DNA from: Astrocystis sublimbata
Lineage: Eukaryota; Ascomycota; Sordariomycetes; Xylariales; Xylariaceae
Direction: 5' to 3'
Length of the DNA stretch: 64,000 bases
Assembly: GCA_022453515.1 (NCBI GenBank)
Contig: JAJNNY010000008.1
Coordinates: 620,001-684,000, forward strand
The notes below the pieces were generated by a model that was not told the origin of the DNA, ran no database searches, and saw nothing but the letters and a program-made list of their open reading frames with translations. Positions within the stretch are counted from its first letter, which is position 1. Each line of letters opens with the position of its first letter. The position numbers were made by a program, and so were the translations under genes. Positions 23,624-35,700 of the stretch are shown here, piece after piece.

Positions 23624-24776
23624 ATGGCCCATCTTACACACTTAGCTCGTCCATGGCTGCTCTCGCTGAGGCAGCCCATGCGGGCGTCCGCAAAATCCAC
23701 CATCACCTCGCCACACTTCGGCCTCGGCCATAGCCGCAGTATCAGCGCTACCACAGCAGCCCGCGCCAGCGGTTCGGCCCTCGGCCGGAAAGCGAAACCC
23801 CGCGGGGATCCGAGAGCGTATGCGAGAGCGAATGCCAGAGCGAAGCGAGACCAAATGAGGCTCGAGCAGAACGAAAACATGGCCAACTATCTACTTCCAC
23901 GTAAGTCCATTGTTGTTGGTCTATCCTTCCTGTGTGTGGGCATCCGAACGAGCAAGGACGGAAGAGACGGGGGGTCGGCTCGGCCAGGAGGAGGAGGAAG
24001 AGGAGAAGAAAGAGGAAAGAGGAAAGGATAAACAGACGAGAATCAACGACAGCTAACCGCCTGCTTCTGCTTTGCGCTGTTCAACAGACACCATCGTGCC
24101 CCCTCCCCTCTCGCGCTTCCCGCGCTCACCGATCGAGTTCGGCAAGCTGGTGTACGCGATCGGCACCAACCGGATGTGGAGTCTGTTAGCGCGGCTCACC
24201 TTCTGGGTCACGTCGATGCGGACGTCCGAGGGGGTGGGGTGGCCCAAATTCCGGTCGCGCAAGGGCACGGCCATCCCGGCGGCCAAGGTGCTGCACAGGC
24301 AGATGTCCGAGGCCGTGGCTGCGGGCGACAAGGAGACGCTGCGGCGCATCTGCTCCCATGGGCTGTTCGAGCAACTCGCCGGCGCCATCGACTCACGGCC
24401 CCGCGGCACCCGCACCGAGTGGGAGCTCGTCCGCTACACCAACCCGTTCCGGTACCCGCGCATCGCCGACTTCCGTGTCTCCTACCGCCCCATCGGCACC
24501 AGCAACCAGCTCGCCGCCCTCACGCAGGCCGTTGTCAGCATCTCGAGCGTCCAGCGCCTCGCGCGCTACGACGCCCACGGGAACACGGTCCCGGGCGGCG
24601 ACCGCGAGAGGCAGATGGTCGAGCACGTCGTCTTGCACGCCTCATTCGACGACACCTTCGAGCCGGGCCCCTGGAAGCTCTGGGGCACGCTGCCGGAGAT
24701 GTCGTACGAGACGATGAAAATCAACGAGGACCTGTTAGCGGATAAGATGAACAGGACCGATGGGCGATCAAGTTAA
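23624..24776 (+). CDS. Mba1/mL45-like mitochondrial ribosome protein (Tim44-like fold)
   Basis: Likely the Mba1/mL45-type protein that tethers the mitoribosome to the inner membrane for co-translational insertion. Two exons (23624-23900 and 24088-24776) give 321 residues. The N-terminus is Arg/Ser/Ala-rich without acids (MAHLTHLARPWLLSLRQPMR), a good mitochondrial presequence, and is followed by basic ARANARAKRDQMRLEQNE. The body begins PPPLSRFPRSPIEFGKLVY, and a Tim44-like domain follows: AAKVLHRQMSEAVAAGDKET, ICSHGLFEQLAGAI, EWELVRYTNPFRYPRIADFR and EPGPWKLWGTLPEMSYETM. The FRYPRIADFRV strand and WKLWGT are family hallmarks as I know them. The intron is GTAAGT...CAACAG, 187 bp, purine-rich. 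A +1-frame reading of about 190 residues across the second exon is a GC-driven shadow. Yeast Mba1 versus mL45 naming cannot be settled here. Confidence 0.8.
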
Positions 24777-25406
24777 GGGAGGGGAGACCTGTGAGACGAT
24801 GTTGCTCGCTCGCTTGACTGGGCTTTTTGACTGACTGAGTGACTGACTGATCGCAGATGGACCCAGCGACGTGCCCATGCATTCACGGCTGGACTCGCCG
24901 GAGAGGCCGTTATTGTATCATAAGGTCGAGATTTGTACACCAACCAGTATTCACCATTGCGACCACAACGCTTGTGTGAGAGGGGAGAGACATTATGCCA
25001 ATTGTATATATACATTGTACCAGACATCACAAAAAGACGACGAATAATAATACATTGCAGTTACCAGTGTCAATTCCATTGTGATTTCAAGAAACATGTG
25101 ATTGTGTAGCGCTCATGTGACTTTAATGCAAATAGGACTTATGTCTGCTCTACACGCCAATGATTTTATTAATCTTAAACCGCTGTCGACCGGGTCTAGG
25201 CCGATTCTATTACCATCTTTGACGCAAGAATATATCCTGTTTCATGAACTCGCTGAAATGGACTTCCTGTAATATATCTTATCTTCAATTCCCCACCCCA
25301 TCATTTTCCTTGCCAACAAAGCAACCTTCCATCTTTTAGCACTCACTATCTCCAAGAAAGCAGATGATATTCACCATAACGAAGCATGGCCATTCCCCCC
25401 GCAGGC
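24777..25406. other. Convergent 3' flanks, mL45-like and SSS symporter
   Basis: 630 bp between two converging stop codons. The sequence becomes AT-rich after 24900. No gene seen. Confidence 0.5.
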
Positions 25407-27766
25407 TTAGAAGAACTTGCCCGTCGATTTAGCGACTGCAACCTCGTCTTGTTGGTTAATGGCATCGTGATCCTCCGATACGGAGCCAGCGGAATATGGG
25501 CGATCCAGAGCATCGAAGCGGGTGTGGTGGATCCTAGACTGCACGTATTTGAAGCCCAGCCGCGAGCCGAGCGCAATGCAGCCCCAGATGACACCTCCAA
25601 CGGGCGCCACGACGAAGGCCCCGAACGCGCCCCAGTCACCGGTGTACAGACCCTGCTGGAGAAGGATGAGCTCGCCGCCCTTCTGCGCGCTCTCGTAGTA
25701 GATGGCGCCGAAGATGAAGACGGTGAGGATGCCGCCGAGTCCGCCCACGACGACCTCGAAGCCGCGCCACCAGTAGAACTTGTTCGACAGCCCGATGACG
25801 AGCACGGGGATCGTCGCGGCGGAGAGGAGGTCGGTGATGAGGTAGATCTGCAGGATGCCGGGGGCCTTGAGGGCCAGCACGGCGACGGGGAAGATGAGGA
25901 GGACGACGGCGCCGCGCACGAACCAGATGTTGAGCTTGTTGCGGAACAGGTCGTTGGACACGGTGGACACGGTCGCGGACTGCAGGCTGTCGAAGGCGGC
26001 CGTGCTGAGGGCCACGGCCATGACGAGCACGATGCCGACGACCCAGCTGGGCAGCTGTTCGAGGAGCAGGAAGAAGGCGATCGACCCGTCTTCTTGGGGT
26101 GGGTCGCCCGGCCAGGCACCGGACCATGCGGCTACCAAGCCCGCCACGCCGACGAGCGTCAGGACGATGGTGATGAACACGGTGGCGATGGAGATGCCGA
26201 TCCATAGGTCCTTGTCCGTCTTGGAAGCGAATGCGCGCAGCCAGAAGTTGGAGAGGAAGAAGTAGTTGGTGAGGATGGCTACGGGGAGGATGTAGATGAG
26301 TTGCCAGCCAACGAGGCTTGGTTTGAGCAACCCGGAACTCTCGATGAGCTCTGGCTTGATATCCGTCTTGACGCCGACAGTAATGGCAGCAATGATTATA
26401 AGAGCCACGATCAAGACACCTTGGACATTGTCGGTGAGGAACGAGATTGTGAAACCTCCGAGCGCTATGCGAGGCATATTAGTATGGATATTCCATTGGG
26501 AAGATGCTCGCAGAAACCTACAAGTGTAGATGGTAGTAACGACAGCTTCGACAATAACAACAGGCAGGGCATCAAGCCCCGTCAGGGCGGTCACTACCTG
26601 CCCAATTGCAGACAACTCCGCGACCATGTATAAGAAGAGCGTGAGGAGTGTCAGAGCACTGAGATACAAGGCTGTGACGATGCCGTAGCGCTGGCGCGTC
26701 CACTCGGTGAGAACGAAACCTTCTGGGCACTTGCGGCGGATGATGGGCGTGAGAACGGCGAAGATCAGGATCGGCGCAGCTGACGAGACGGCATACACGA
26801 TGACACCTTGGAGACCAGCGAGAGTAGCTAGCTGGGGATAGGAGAACAGAATGCCAGATCCAATGGCTGAAGAACATGAGAGAATTGAGGGTCAGTAACA
26901 CTGCACATGGATAGGGAAGGGGGAAGATCGAAGCGGCAGCACATTTCCCACGCAAGCATTAACTTGATCGAGTAATTACGGTACAATCTCAGCTTCGTAT
27001 CCGCAGCGCCCTCGTGAATCTCCCCCGGGGCACCCGAAAGGGGCCGGGAGGTTGGATCCTGAAGGGACTGTTTCAACTCGGCGCCCGTAGTGAGCCGCGG
27101 TCGAACCTGTCCCAGAAGCAGCAGCCGGTGGGTGGGAAGACCCAGCCCTATCAACCGACCTCAAGGACAGGTGACCTTGTCGAATATGGGTTTGGACCTA
27201 CTGTATTGCATGCGCAACTCATTACTCTGTTGTCCTACCGCTTCAGCCAGCTTTACCGGACAAGCTAGCATTGTCGTACCATTCGCGTAGCCCAAGATGG
27301 CCGCTGCTGGCCGTCGGGGGGAGGGGTGCCACCGCTCTGGGTTGATCTCGTGGGGTAAATGCAAAGACGCATTTGCCGGAGCAGCACGTCGCTGTTCACT
27401 CACCAGCGGCGATGAAATTGAGTGCCAGAGGCAGCGCTGCTCGAATCGTCAGTACATATTCAGGGGGAAATCGGGAGATAATAATCTCGAGCGCATGGCG
27501 CTCTACGGCAGACTCTGACCCTTTTGTGTTCTGTTTCCAGCCAGGAAATCAGCCTTGGGCTGGTTCCTCATTTTCCAGGCAAGGCCTGTTCCAAGCAGTC
27601 TATCGAGAGTTTAGTCAGAATGGCTCATCTCGACAAAGTGAGCACAACATCTCCCGAGGCGCGAATTGATTCAGCGCGGTTGATTGGCTTGCACTTGAAC
27701 ATACAGAAAGGCGCCATATGTGACGTATACGATGGCATTTGAAGCCGCAAACGATGGTTGACCCAT
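25407..27766 (-). CDS. Solute:sodium symporter family transporter, DUR3-like
   Basis: Multi-pass plasma-membrane symporter of the SSS family; fungal members of this branch are usually called urea or urea/polyamine permeases. Five exons (27766-27705, 27599-27520, 27436-27404, 26866-26522, 26464-25407) join in frame to 525 residues. The N-terminus is MGQPSFAASNAIVYVTYGAF. Conserved blocks are FLAGNRTQKALPLALNFIAA, AIGSGILFSYPQLATLAG, IIRRKCPEGFVLTEWTRQRYG, IYTSLGGFTISFLTDNVQG, and VMAVALSTAAFDSLQSATVS, the sodium-site helix region of the family. About 13 hydrophobic segments are visible. It is shorter than classical Dur3 (about 690 residues), so the substrate stays open. The 33-nt third exon and the 62-nt first exon carry no complete recognizable domain and would be easy to miss. 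Neighbour 400 bp upstream is a transposase. Confidence 0.88.
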
Positions 27767-27997
27767 GACGATCGAATCCTCCTGACCAAATCGAATCAAC
27801 ACAGAAAACAATGCAGGAATGCGACGAAGACAAGACAAGAAGTGTACAGATAAAACTCTGCAACTCAAAATCGCAAGTCCATGAGAAACTTGTTGTTTAG
27901 TAGCAACGAGGACTGGCCTAGATGGGAGAAACTAGTTCAGAAATAGGCTGGTAAATGTCCCAAATGGCTCTTCTTTCATCTTAGTGACCTTACAGTA

Positions 27998-28016
27998 ACA
28001 CACACACACACACACA
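27998..28016. repeat. (AC)n microsatellite
   Basis: Nine and a half AC units about 150 bp outside the transposase stop codon. It may mark, or lie next to, the left end of the element, since a TG tract occurs in inverted position on the other side. Confidence 0.85.
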
Positions 28017-28165
28017 GTAATCCACCAGACGGGCACGGCGCGTTGGCCCACAACCGAGACAACCACGCACGCCACGCTAAGCAGCGGGCGTGCCAAGCTG
28101 CCAAACCGGCCAAGACGCGATCGTCACTTGCGGGCGACACTTTGAATAGAACTTACGAGGATCTA

Positions 28166-29227
28166 TCAAGAAACTGCCGGTTCTACAAGATCACGACCAG
28201 CGCATGCGTTTTTGAAGAGTCCACGGATTTCTACGGATTGATCCCCAGCAGTCTTCACGCAAGTGCGAAGAAATTGGCCAAACTCGTCGTCACTTGCGAA
28301 GTCATTGAGCTTCCACCTGCCTTGCCGCCTGATATACGCCTTTAGCATTCCAAAGAATGCCTCGTTAGGGTTGTATTCTGGCGAATATGGCGGTAGATAC
28401 TGCAGTTTGATGCCGAAATCACGTTCTAAGTTGTAAATTTCTGGAGAGTGGTGGAAACCCGCATTGTCCATCACCAACACTGATCTGGGACCCGGGAATG
28501 GCTTCATATGAGGTGCAACCATCTGACGCAGCCATTTTTCGAAGCTTTCTGTAGTAGTTGAGCCTTGGTATATCAGTGTCGCTTCGTGTAGAATGCCGTC
28601 TACCGTGATAGCTGGGAGTATGCTGAATCGGGAGCCTCGTTTTAGGATCTTGGCCGTAAAGGGAGTATGGTCTTTGGGCGCCCAGCCATGCCGACGATTC
28701 ACGTCGCGCTGGTCAATGCCAGATGTATCGACAAAAACAAACATATCGGAAGTGAAGTTCGAGATTTGGTGTCTGTATAAATTCCGCCGTTCAGGGTCTT
28801 GTTGAGCAGCCTTGGCTTTGAGTTTTTCTCGCGACCAGTTATGTGCCTTTAGATGTAGGGAAATAGTTGAGCGTGCTACGTGAATATTGTAATGCTGGGC
28901 CAGGAACCACTGCATTTCATCGCCAGAGAGATCGGGATGACAAGTAAGCTCGTCGATCAGCTTGTCCTCGGCCCATGGGAATAGCTTCAGGGCGTTGAAG
29001 CGATTCTGAGCCTTTTGGAACCACTGGGTAGGGCCCTCTGCTGCATATTTGAGCCTTGCGCGTTGAACAGTACGTGGGTTGCAATCGAGCCACTCGGCGA
29101 TCTCCGCGTTTGACATGTCCCCGTCTATGATCATATTAAGAAGGTGAGATCGTTGAACTGGCGTCAATCGGTGGCCAGTGGTGGCAGTCGCCACTTTGGG
29201 CACATCTTCGGAGGGATTGGGAGCCAT
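28166..29227 (-). CDS. IS630/Tc1-mariner superfamily transposase (DD34E), intact
   Basis: Cut-and-paste transposase of 353 residues in one uninterrupted exon, unlike the intron-rich genes around it. The N-terminus has helix-turn-helix segments (LTPVQRSHLLNMI, SNAEIAEWLDCNPRTVQRA, about residues 20-60), followed by a second winged region (SGDEMQWFLAQHYNIHVARS). The DDE_3 catalytic core is complete: D167 in FVFVDTSGID, D254 in VLVMDNAGFHH, and E289 in YSPEYNPNEAFF. There are 34 residues between the second Asp and the Glu, a DD34E spacing typical of Tc1-like elements. No frameshift or stop breaks the frame, so the element could be young or selected. I found no C-to-T-decayed (RIP-like) stop codons. 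Terminal repeats are uncertain (see the element entry). Confidence 0.93.
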   Translation of the reverse strand: MAPNPSEDVPKVATATTGHRLTPVQRSHLLNMIIDGDMSNAEIAEWLDCNPRTVQRARLKYAAEGPTQWFQKAQNRFNALKLFPWAEDKLIDELTCHPDLSGDEMQWFLAQHYNIHVARSTISLHLKAHNWSREKLKAKAAQQDPERRNLYRHQISNFTSDMFVFVDTSGIDQRDVNRRHGWAPKDHTPFTAKILKRGSRFSILPAITVDGILHEATLIYQGSTTTESFEKWLRQMVAPHMKPFPGPRSVLVMDNAGFHHSPEIYNLERDFGIKLQYLPPYSPEYNPNEAFFGMLKAYIRRQGRWKLNDFASDDEFGQFLRTCVKTAGDQSVEIRGLFKNACAGRDLVEPAVS

Positions 29228-30243
29228 TAGAATCGTCGATTTTGAGAGCTACGGAAGCTATGCTGGTGTCAGTGGTGTGTGTGTGAGCTCAGGAGCTGTG
29301 CCTGTCGGTCGCAGCCAAAGATGGGTGGGTCCGGACACTTCGATTGACAGTGGGAATAGGCATCGATAACAGTGCCTGCTTGGCGTGTTGCTGCCGCCCG
29401 TCACAACAGCTATCTATCTTCAGCACTTTGTTCAGCAACTCGATTACAGCACCCAGGCCGGTAAACAGCAATATTCTCATCAGTCCAATCTGGAAACGTA
29501 CATACCAGCATGAGATAATATTCGTTGGTAGCCGCAACCTGTGAGGCGATGTTAAAGCCGCAAACCAACGGCAGAAGACGTGAGGTATCATCTTCCTCCG
29601 TTACCGGATTATGTCGAAGTGTCCATCTAGATGTCCATCGATGGTGTTGAATGTGGTCTCGTCAGCTATGACACCTCAGGTATTCAACTTGCTTCAATCG
29701 CATATGTTAATGTACGACACCTGGACCACATACTCAAACCTCAACAAGTCATGGATCAGAGGAAACGGTAGCATATCACACATATCATAGTATAATCATA
29801 CAATCCACTATCATCACCGATCACAGATCACAGATCGGACTCTTTGTTAGCTCAGATTGTTGTTTGATCCTGCCTGCAAAAGCTATGAATTTGAGTCTGG
29901 ACGATCGGGGTACAACACGGCGAAGAAGTATGGCTAACCAGCATTCAAGCCAGATCCACCGCGACTATCCTATGCGTTTGCCCTCGGACCGCCCACAAAG
30001 TTGATATAGAACAAACTGGCTCGACATGGCATCGAGGGAAGATACCGGCCTGTGTGCTCAGATAGTATACATGATTTTTCAGCTCGTCGAAACATCGTCG
30101 TCATTCACCGGTTTTAGATAAAGGAATACTCAACAATTCACCTTGTTATTTTCTCAAGCAGAGCGAAAGCCAGGTGAGCAAGTGCTTGCGACACACGGTA
30201 CGACACGTCCGTTCTGGCTGAGACTCGTTTGAAAGTTCAACAC
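29228..30243. other. Intergenic between the transposase and the RRM gene
   Basis: 1 kb with no supportable gene. It includes the region just outside the transposon and the 3' flank of the RNA-binding protein gene. Readings over 29289-29591 resemble nothing. Confidence 0.45.
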
Positions 30244-32732
30244 TTACTCCTTCTCGGCGGTGGTTTCTCCAGATTCCTTCTCGCTCTGCTCGCCACTCTC
30301 CATGTTGTGCTGCTGGGCAGCTGGATCGACATTGCGGGTAGGGGTCTGGCCTGCATTGATCACACTGACTGAGCGTGTGGGTGCTCCCATAGGTGTATGG
30401 TATTGATGACCATAGCCACCATAGTACCGGTAACCATTGTTCTGATCCTGAAGGTATGGTGTCTGCCAGAAACCATTAGGAGACTGGTTTTGGTAGAAGT
30501 TGCCTGCGCTTCCTCCATGATAAGGGGTGTGAACTCCTTCGGGAACCTGAGGCGTGGCAGGCTGGTAGCCACCCGGGGCATACTGATTGCCGTGCTGGTC
30601 ACCAGGTGATAGAGCATAGTTGGGGCTCATATACTGGCTCGGCTGGTACACATGGCTAGGGCTGGTGTACGGAGCCTGGCCATATCCTTCGGGTCCGACA
30701 AAGTTGCCCGGCTGGTACCCATGAGTGGGACTGGTGAACACGCGAGCCTGTGGGTAGGCTGTTGGTGTGCCAAAGTTTCGCGGCTTGATAAATCTTACCG
30801 GGCGTAAGTCTGGAGCTGGGGAGGAAGCTGCCTGGCTCTCACCACCTCCACCATCACCACCACCCGAGGCAAGAGCGTCAGAACTGACCACGATGGATCG
30901 AGCCGGAGTGACGGGAACAGTCTCATCACTTTCGCCCTTGGTAATGGCACGACTGGACATCATAGTGTCAATTCGATGGGGTTGATGCTGCTCAGCACCA
31001 CGAATCATACCACCTTGGTCAGCACATTTCTTTTTCTCGACCCTGATACGGTTGTTGATCAACACCGTTCCGCGCTAGATGGCAGGTCAGCCAGATCTTC
31101 TTGTCGAAAATAAATTTGCAGGCAGACTTACTAGTTTTTCAACAGCGATAAGCGCCTCATCCGGGCGTGCGTACTCAACAAATGCGAACACAGTAGGGCG
31201 CCCTCCTTCTGACAGCAGATCGATTTAGCACTGACTCACGAGACTTAATGTGATCGATCGACTTACCGTTCCGTGGCTCCTTGCGAATCACCTGGATCTT
31301 CTCAACCGTTCCCCATTTGTCCGCAACATGTTTCAGGACTTCCTCGATATTCTCGACGTTATGGGGCAAGTTCCCAACGTAGATTGATCGGCGATCAATT
31401 TCATATCTTGCGAGGTATCCTGCATAGTGGTTGTTCTGAGGTACGTTCGACTTCTTGAGATCATACGCCACAACACCATACTCTTCGTGATATCGGTAGG
31501 CCTACTGTCGCGTTAGGGTTGGGTCGGGAGCAAGTTTCTCGGACTTGGTAGATGGGTGCATACCGAAATGATATCGCGACCAGGGTCAAACGCGGTATAC
31601 TCGACAAAGACTGCACCTGGAAGCTTCATAGCTCTGACGGCTTCTTCATGAAGCGGTTCTAGTTGCGCAATCTCGCCGAACTGCAAAAGATGATTGCGCG
31701 CCTCGCTGGTGTTGACCTGGTGACCTGCTCGACTAAACATGACATAGGAGCCTAGACTGAAGTGAGCGACTTGCGCCATTGTGGGACATATGAGAGCCAC
31801 AAGTATTCGCGAACTTACGGTTTGCCTTAACCATCTCAGTTCGGCAAGGTCGTCCCTCAATGAGAAGCCCCTTGCCATCTTTCTGCGCTTTCTGGGCATG
31901 CTGAGAATCCTGGGGAGAGTCAGCACTGCCCAAGCAATCGTGCGCAAGATGTAGACGACTCAAGTACATACCGTATACTGGCAAAATGCAAAAGGCATGT
32001 TCTTGGGATCGCGACGTATCTTCACAAAAACCGGACCAAAGGCGGAGAACACCTTTGTAACAGCGACTTCCAACACTGTATCCGACTTCGACTCGGGGAG
32101 ACTATCCATGTGTGATTAGTAATGCACGTTAGAGCTTCAAGACACACAGACTTACTTGGCAACAAAAATACAAGCTTCGGCAGGGTAGTAAGTTTGAGCA
32201 TCGACACCTTGGACCAAGTGTCTTCGCTCAGCAGGTGATGGTTGACTGTGGATTGGGACAATCGACGGAGCTGCTGTAGCTGCTGGGGCGCCCACTTGAG
32301 TCATGATGGGAACTGGTCCAGTTTGTAGATTCTGAGCCATCGACGCGTTCGTGTTGAACACTTCCTCGTCTCCGTGAAACGGCTTTCCGATCTGGAAATT
32401 CGGGTGGTCCCGAAAGTCATTGCGGATTTTCTCAACCAAATCACTGGAAGTGGTAGCCAGAAGAGTCGGCTCAGCAGCAGTACGTGACGTGCCCATTTCG
32501 CTGCTTTGATCAAGGTTAGCACAACCACTACAACCTAGGCAGTGCCTTTCAATACATACACCGATCGTTGATGAGTACTGTCATGGACAGATAAGTCGCT
32601 CATGCCCAGATGTAGAGGAGCACCACCTAGGCCATCGCCACCTGAAGACTCGGAGGATAACGAGGCCGAGCGAGTGCGACGAGCTGGGTTGCCGCGATCT
32701 GTCTGACCACTTTGAGGGTCAAGGCTTGCCAT
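30244..32732 (-). CDS. RNA-binding protein with three RRM domains and a Tyr/Gln/Pro-rich tail
   Basis: Eight exons join in frame (32732-32560, 32500-32156, 32101-31972, 31909-31819, 31751-31564, 31501-31267, 31208-31132, 31074-30244) to 689 residues. RRM1 (about 166-245) has ACIFVANLPESKSD as RNP2 and MPFAFCQYTD as RNP1. A divergent RRM2 (about 247-320) follows directly: RSYVMFSRAGHQVNT and GAVFVEYTAF. RRM3 (about 345-425) has RRSIYVGNLPHNVENIEE and TVFAFVEYARPDEALIAVEK. The C-terminal 250 residues are disordered, with repeated TSPTHGYQPGN/TSPSHVYQPSQ-type units and many Tyr, Gln, Gly and Pro. The close pairing of RRM1 with a degenerate RRM2 recalls Rim4-type RNA-binding proteins, but that is an impression only. 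The RNA target is unknown. The first ATG at 32732 opens a Ser/Arg-rich tail; a possible leader intron lies just upstream. Confidence 0.87.
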
Positions 32733-35700
32733 CTCGCGAAATTGGCTTGAGGGCCTGTATTGAGTGTCAGTTTTGCTGTCTTCTAGAAGCTGAGCGGATA
32801 GACTGAGTAAACAGTATGTACCTACTACTGATGTGGCTTGGTTGCTGCGAGCTCAATAAGATTTGTAGGACCTAGTCATATGTTGTTAGTTGATTGAAGC
32901 AAGCCAATACAATCCGCAAGGAATAGATGCAAACGAAGTACAGCTGGTAATGACAACAGCTATCCGAGTATGGATACTGAAGAGTGAAAGCGCCTAGCCA
33001 TGTACTGATGTCAATGTTGATAGAGGGACAAAGTCTTGTCCAGGGTAACAATGCGATGGGAAGAACTGTTGAAAGATAATGCCTTTGGCATGATATGATC
33101 AGGTTGCGGCGGATGTTCGCTGGGGGGAGGCAGGGCCAAAGTGAGATGAAGTGCTCAATGATGCTCCATGCTACTACATTGAACATGGGGGATGAGCGAG
33201 TACATACTGGCAGCGATCCAATTGAGAAGTATTTGGGGCGCGCGCAACAATAGCAGCAGAGTGATAGTTGGATAAAAAGATCCAGTATGAAACTTGAACA
33301 TGACAGTTGAAAACAGAAAGTTGATATGTGGGTTGGCATGTGGGGAGTCCTTATCCTAGAAGAAGAGTTCCCAATGACAAAAAGACCATGACAATGAAGA
33401 AGAGGAGTCTTGAAGCAGAATTGGCGTGCTGAAGAGAAGGGACATGATCGCATGGAAATGCCAGTGGGAGATGCCGCTTACCAAAGCGAAATTGGGAGTA
33501 TGCGCTTGGTTACCTTCGTTCTCGCGAGCGTTGAGTGCTGCTGATGGCCGGCTGTGAGTACTATTGCGCGCAATGGAGGACAATACAAGGGGGTTCGAGG
33601 CGCTTTCAGAGATGAGATCTGCGATGTTGGCAGACAAGGTGAAGGGTGTTGCGCAACAAGCAGTGCCAGGTATCTGGAGTTCAGCGTGACAGCGGGATGC
33701 TATGCAGGCAACAGGCGTAGTTGCAATGCCGACTGGGGACTCTGGAGCGTGCCGGGTCGCCAGAAATAAAGCCAACCTAGGAAAGAAGAGTGCAGAAAGG
33801 AAGAAAGACCTTACCGAGAAGTGTGGGTGTGGGTTGGCGAGAAGGTTTGCGCCGCAGGTGCAAGTGCAGAATGGGAGGGGATGGTGTGTGAAGGCCAACA
33901 GAGGGTGAGGGTTAGGGCAGGTCAAGAGGGAAAAGAGAAAGGAAGGAGGAGAACAAGATAAGGGTAAGGGTACAAGTTGAGGTGCACAAGTGTTGGTTGG
34001 CGATGTTGCCGACTGTCCACGATGCTGCCGACTGCCCGATTCTAAGTACCTAGGTGGTGGGGAGGAGGTTTGTTCAAGTTTCAAGTGTGTCGGCGGCTGG
34101 GATGGATCCACGTGAGTGCTTCCCAGACAGCTGTGTAACTGCCGTAGTGACCGCAAGATGGATGGCTAGGTAGAGGGAAGATGGCCGGTTGAAGAAACTG
34201 CGAGGTGCACTCATGCTTGCCTGTTGAAGGCAGGGTATGTTGGCAGCTGCTCTGTGTGCAGTGTGTTGTCACGCAGAAGGCACAGACCGCGCGGGTCCAA
34301 AGGAGTCAGGCACGATGCTGCGACCATCCAGGCCTGGCTTGTTCCTGCCTGTTTACTTGCAACGTTACGGAGCGAACGGATTACAGATTAGGCACGGCCA
34401 CCACAGTGAACATTCATTGATCAAAGCAACAAGCATCGTCAGTGCCCAGTAACAGAAACAGAGAAAACATATTTCACCTCACTGAACACAGCGTACAGGA
34501 GACTCACTCTCAAATGTACCAAGCACAACATTTTATTGTGATATTGCAAGATAGTGAGGCAAGGGGAGCAGTCGAACAGTTTTCAAGGGACTCATAAAAT
34601 ATGCCTCTACAAACTCACTTGTGTCATCAAGCTTTTAGGGGATTTCAACATGATCATAATGTACCCCTTAATACCGGGCTTATTCGAGATGGTATTCCAT
34701 TAAGTATGGACCAATATAATTCAACACCATGTACAATGCCTCAATAATAAATCTATATATACAATACCAGAGAATCATGGCGGAATATAAACAGACGACT
34801 CTCAGGCGTGAAATGCTCATACAGGTGAGCATCGGTGGCTTAGCATTTCCTTCTTATACTTGCTCTCCCGAAAGACCCTAATCTGTCTGATAGAAATCAA
34901 GTTTGTCTGTCCTTAATTTACCATCTAGACTGCTAATCTGGCAATCAAAGGAGGCAAAATCATGGTTAGGGCAGTGCTGTAGCTGGAAGGCCAAAATACG
35001 GACTCTGCTCATAGGTACCTTTGTGAGGCAACATGACTAGATGGAGTGATAAGCTTAAATCCAGCGATATGAATCATAAACATGGGTTCTATACAAGCAC
35101 GGATTTGTTCCTTTCTGCCAAAATTACTCGTAAAGGACTATACAAGTAAGTGTCCTTAACCTTCCTCATACCGCTTACCTTCACAATGTAACGCTATACT
35201 ATAACACTCACGCATTTAACAGGGGGATCGTAACTGAAGGTCGACTGACCTCTCAAAAGAAACTGGGTTCAATGTTCATTGTAGTTGGTTGGGATTTTAA
35301 GCTGCTATTGTTAGCATCTCCTGTTCAGCAATGGAGAGGCGAATCCAGGGTTGACCATGGAGTGTGGCAGCTATGTCCTCTTATCTACACCCCTATATAT
35401 CAGCATTTGTTCATTCTCTTGTATAGCCTTGGGATCAACTACGAAAGACGTAATATTGTTATATTTGATATTCGCTCGTCTAGTTGCAGCAATGGTGATG
35501 TATCCCCAGTCACAGATGACGAGACGAAGGCAGTCATGAGAGCGAGCACCAGATGACACAGATATCACCTCCAAAGTCATGCAGCATCAAACTTTATCAA
35601 AACCCGAGCACCTTGCTTCAACAAAAGTCGTAGGCAAATGCTGCATCATGTCAATGCCCTCCGAATGACTCAGAAGGAAATATATGCAGTGATGGAATGC

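Larger units (their letters stand above)
27998..29286. mobile_element. Possible full Tc1/IS630-type element, ends tentative
   Basis: The transposase gene is flanked by a (CA)n tract on the left (27998-28016) and a (TG)n tract on the right (29275-29286), in inverted orientation. Together they span about 1.29 kb, the usual size of such elements. The flanking bases match only loosely, and both tracts could be chance microsatellites. A second weak inverted match, CACGCYAAGCAG, occurs at 28071-28083 and around 29378-29389. A TA target duplication could not be fixed. Confidence 0.35.

Noticed and set aside
24176..24745. 190-residue frame overlapping the mL45-like second exon
   Set aside because: His/Arg/Pro-rich out-of-frame reading typical of GC-rich third positions.
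25346..26207. Two long frames (minus Pro/Ser/Arg-rich, plus Asp/Glu/Gly-rich) over the SSS symporter
   Set aside because: Shadows of the symporter in other frames.
28166..29227. Bacterial insertion sequence (IS630) as horizontal transfer
   Set aside because: The IS630/Tc1 superfamily is native to fungal genomes; base composition is not distinct.
33356..34156. 266-residue minus-strand frame upstream of the RRM gene
   Set aside because: CT-rich leader-like DNA giving Ser/Pro/Leu/His composition, no family, overlapping the likely 5' leader.
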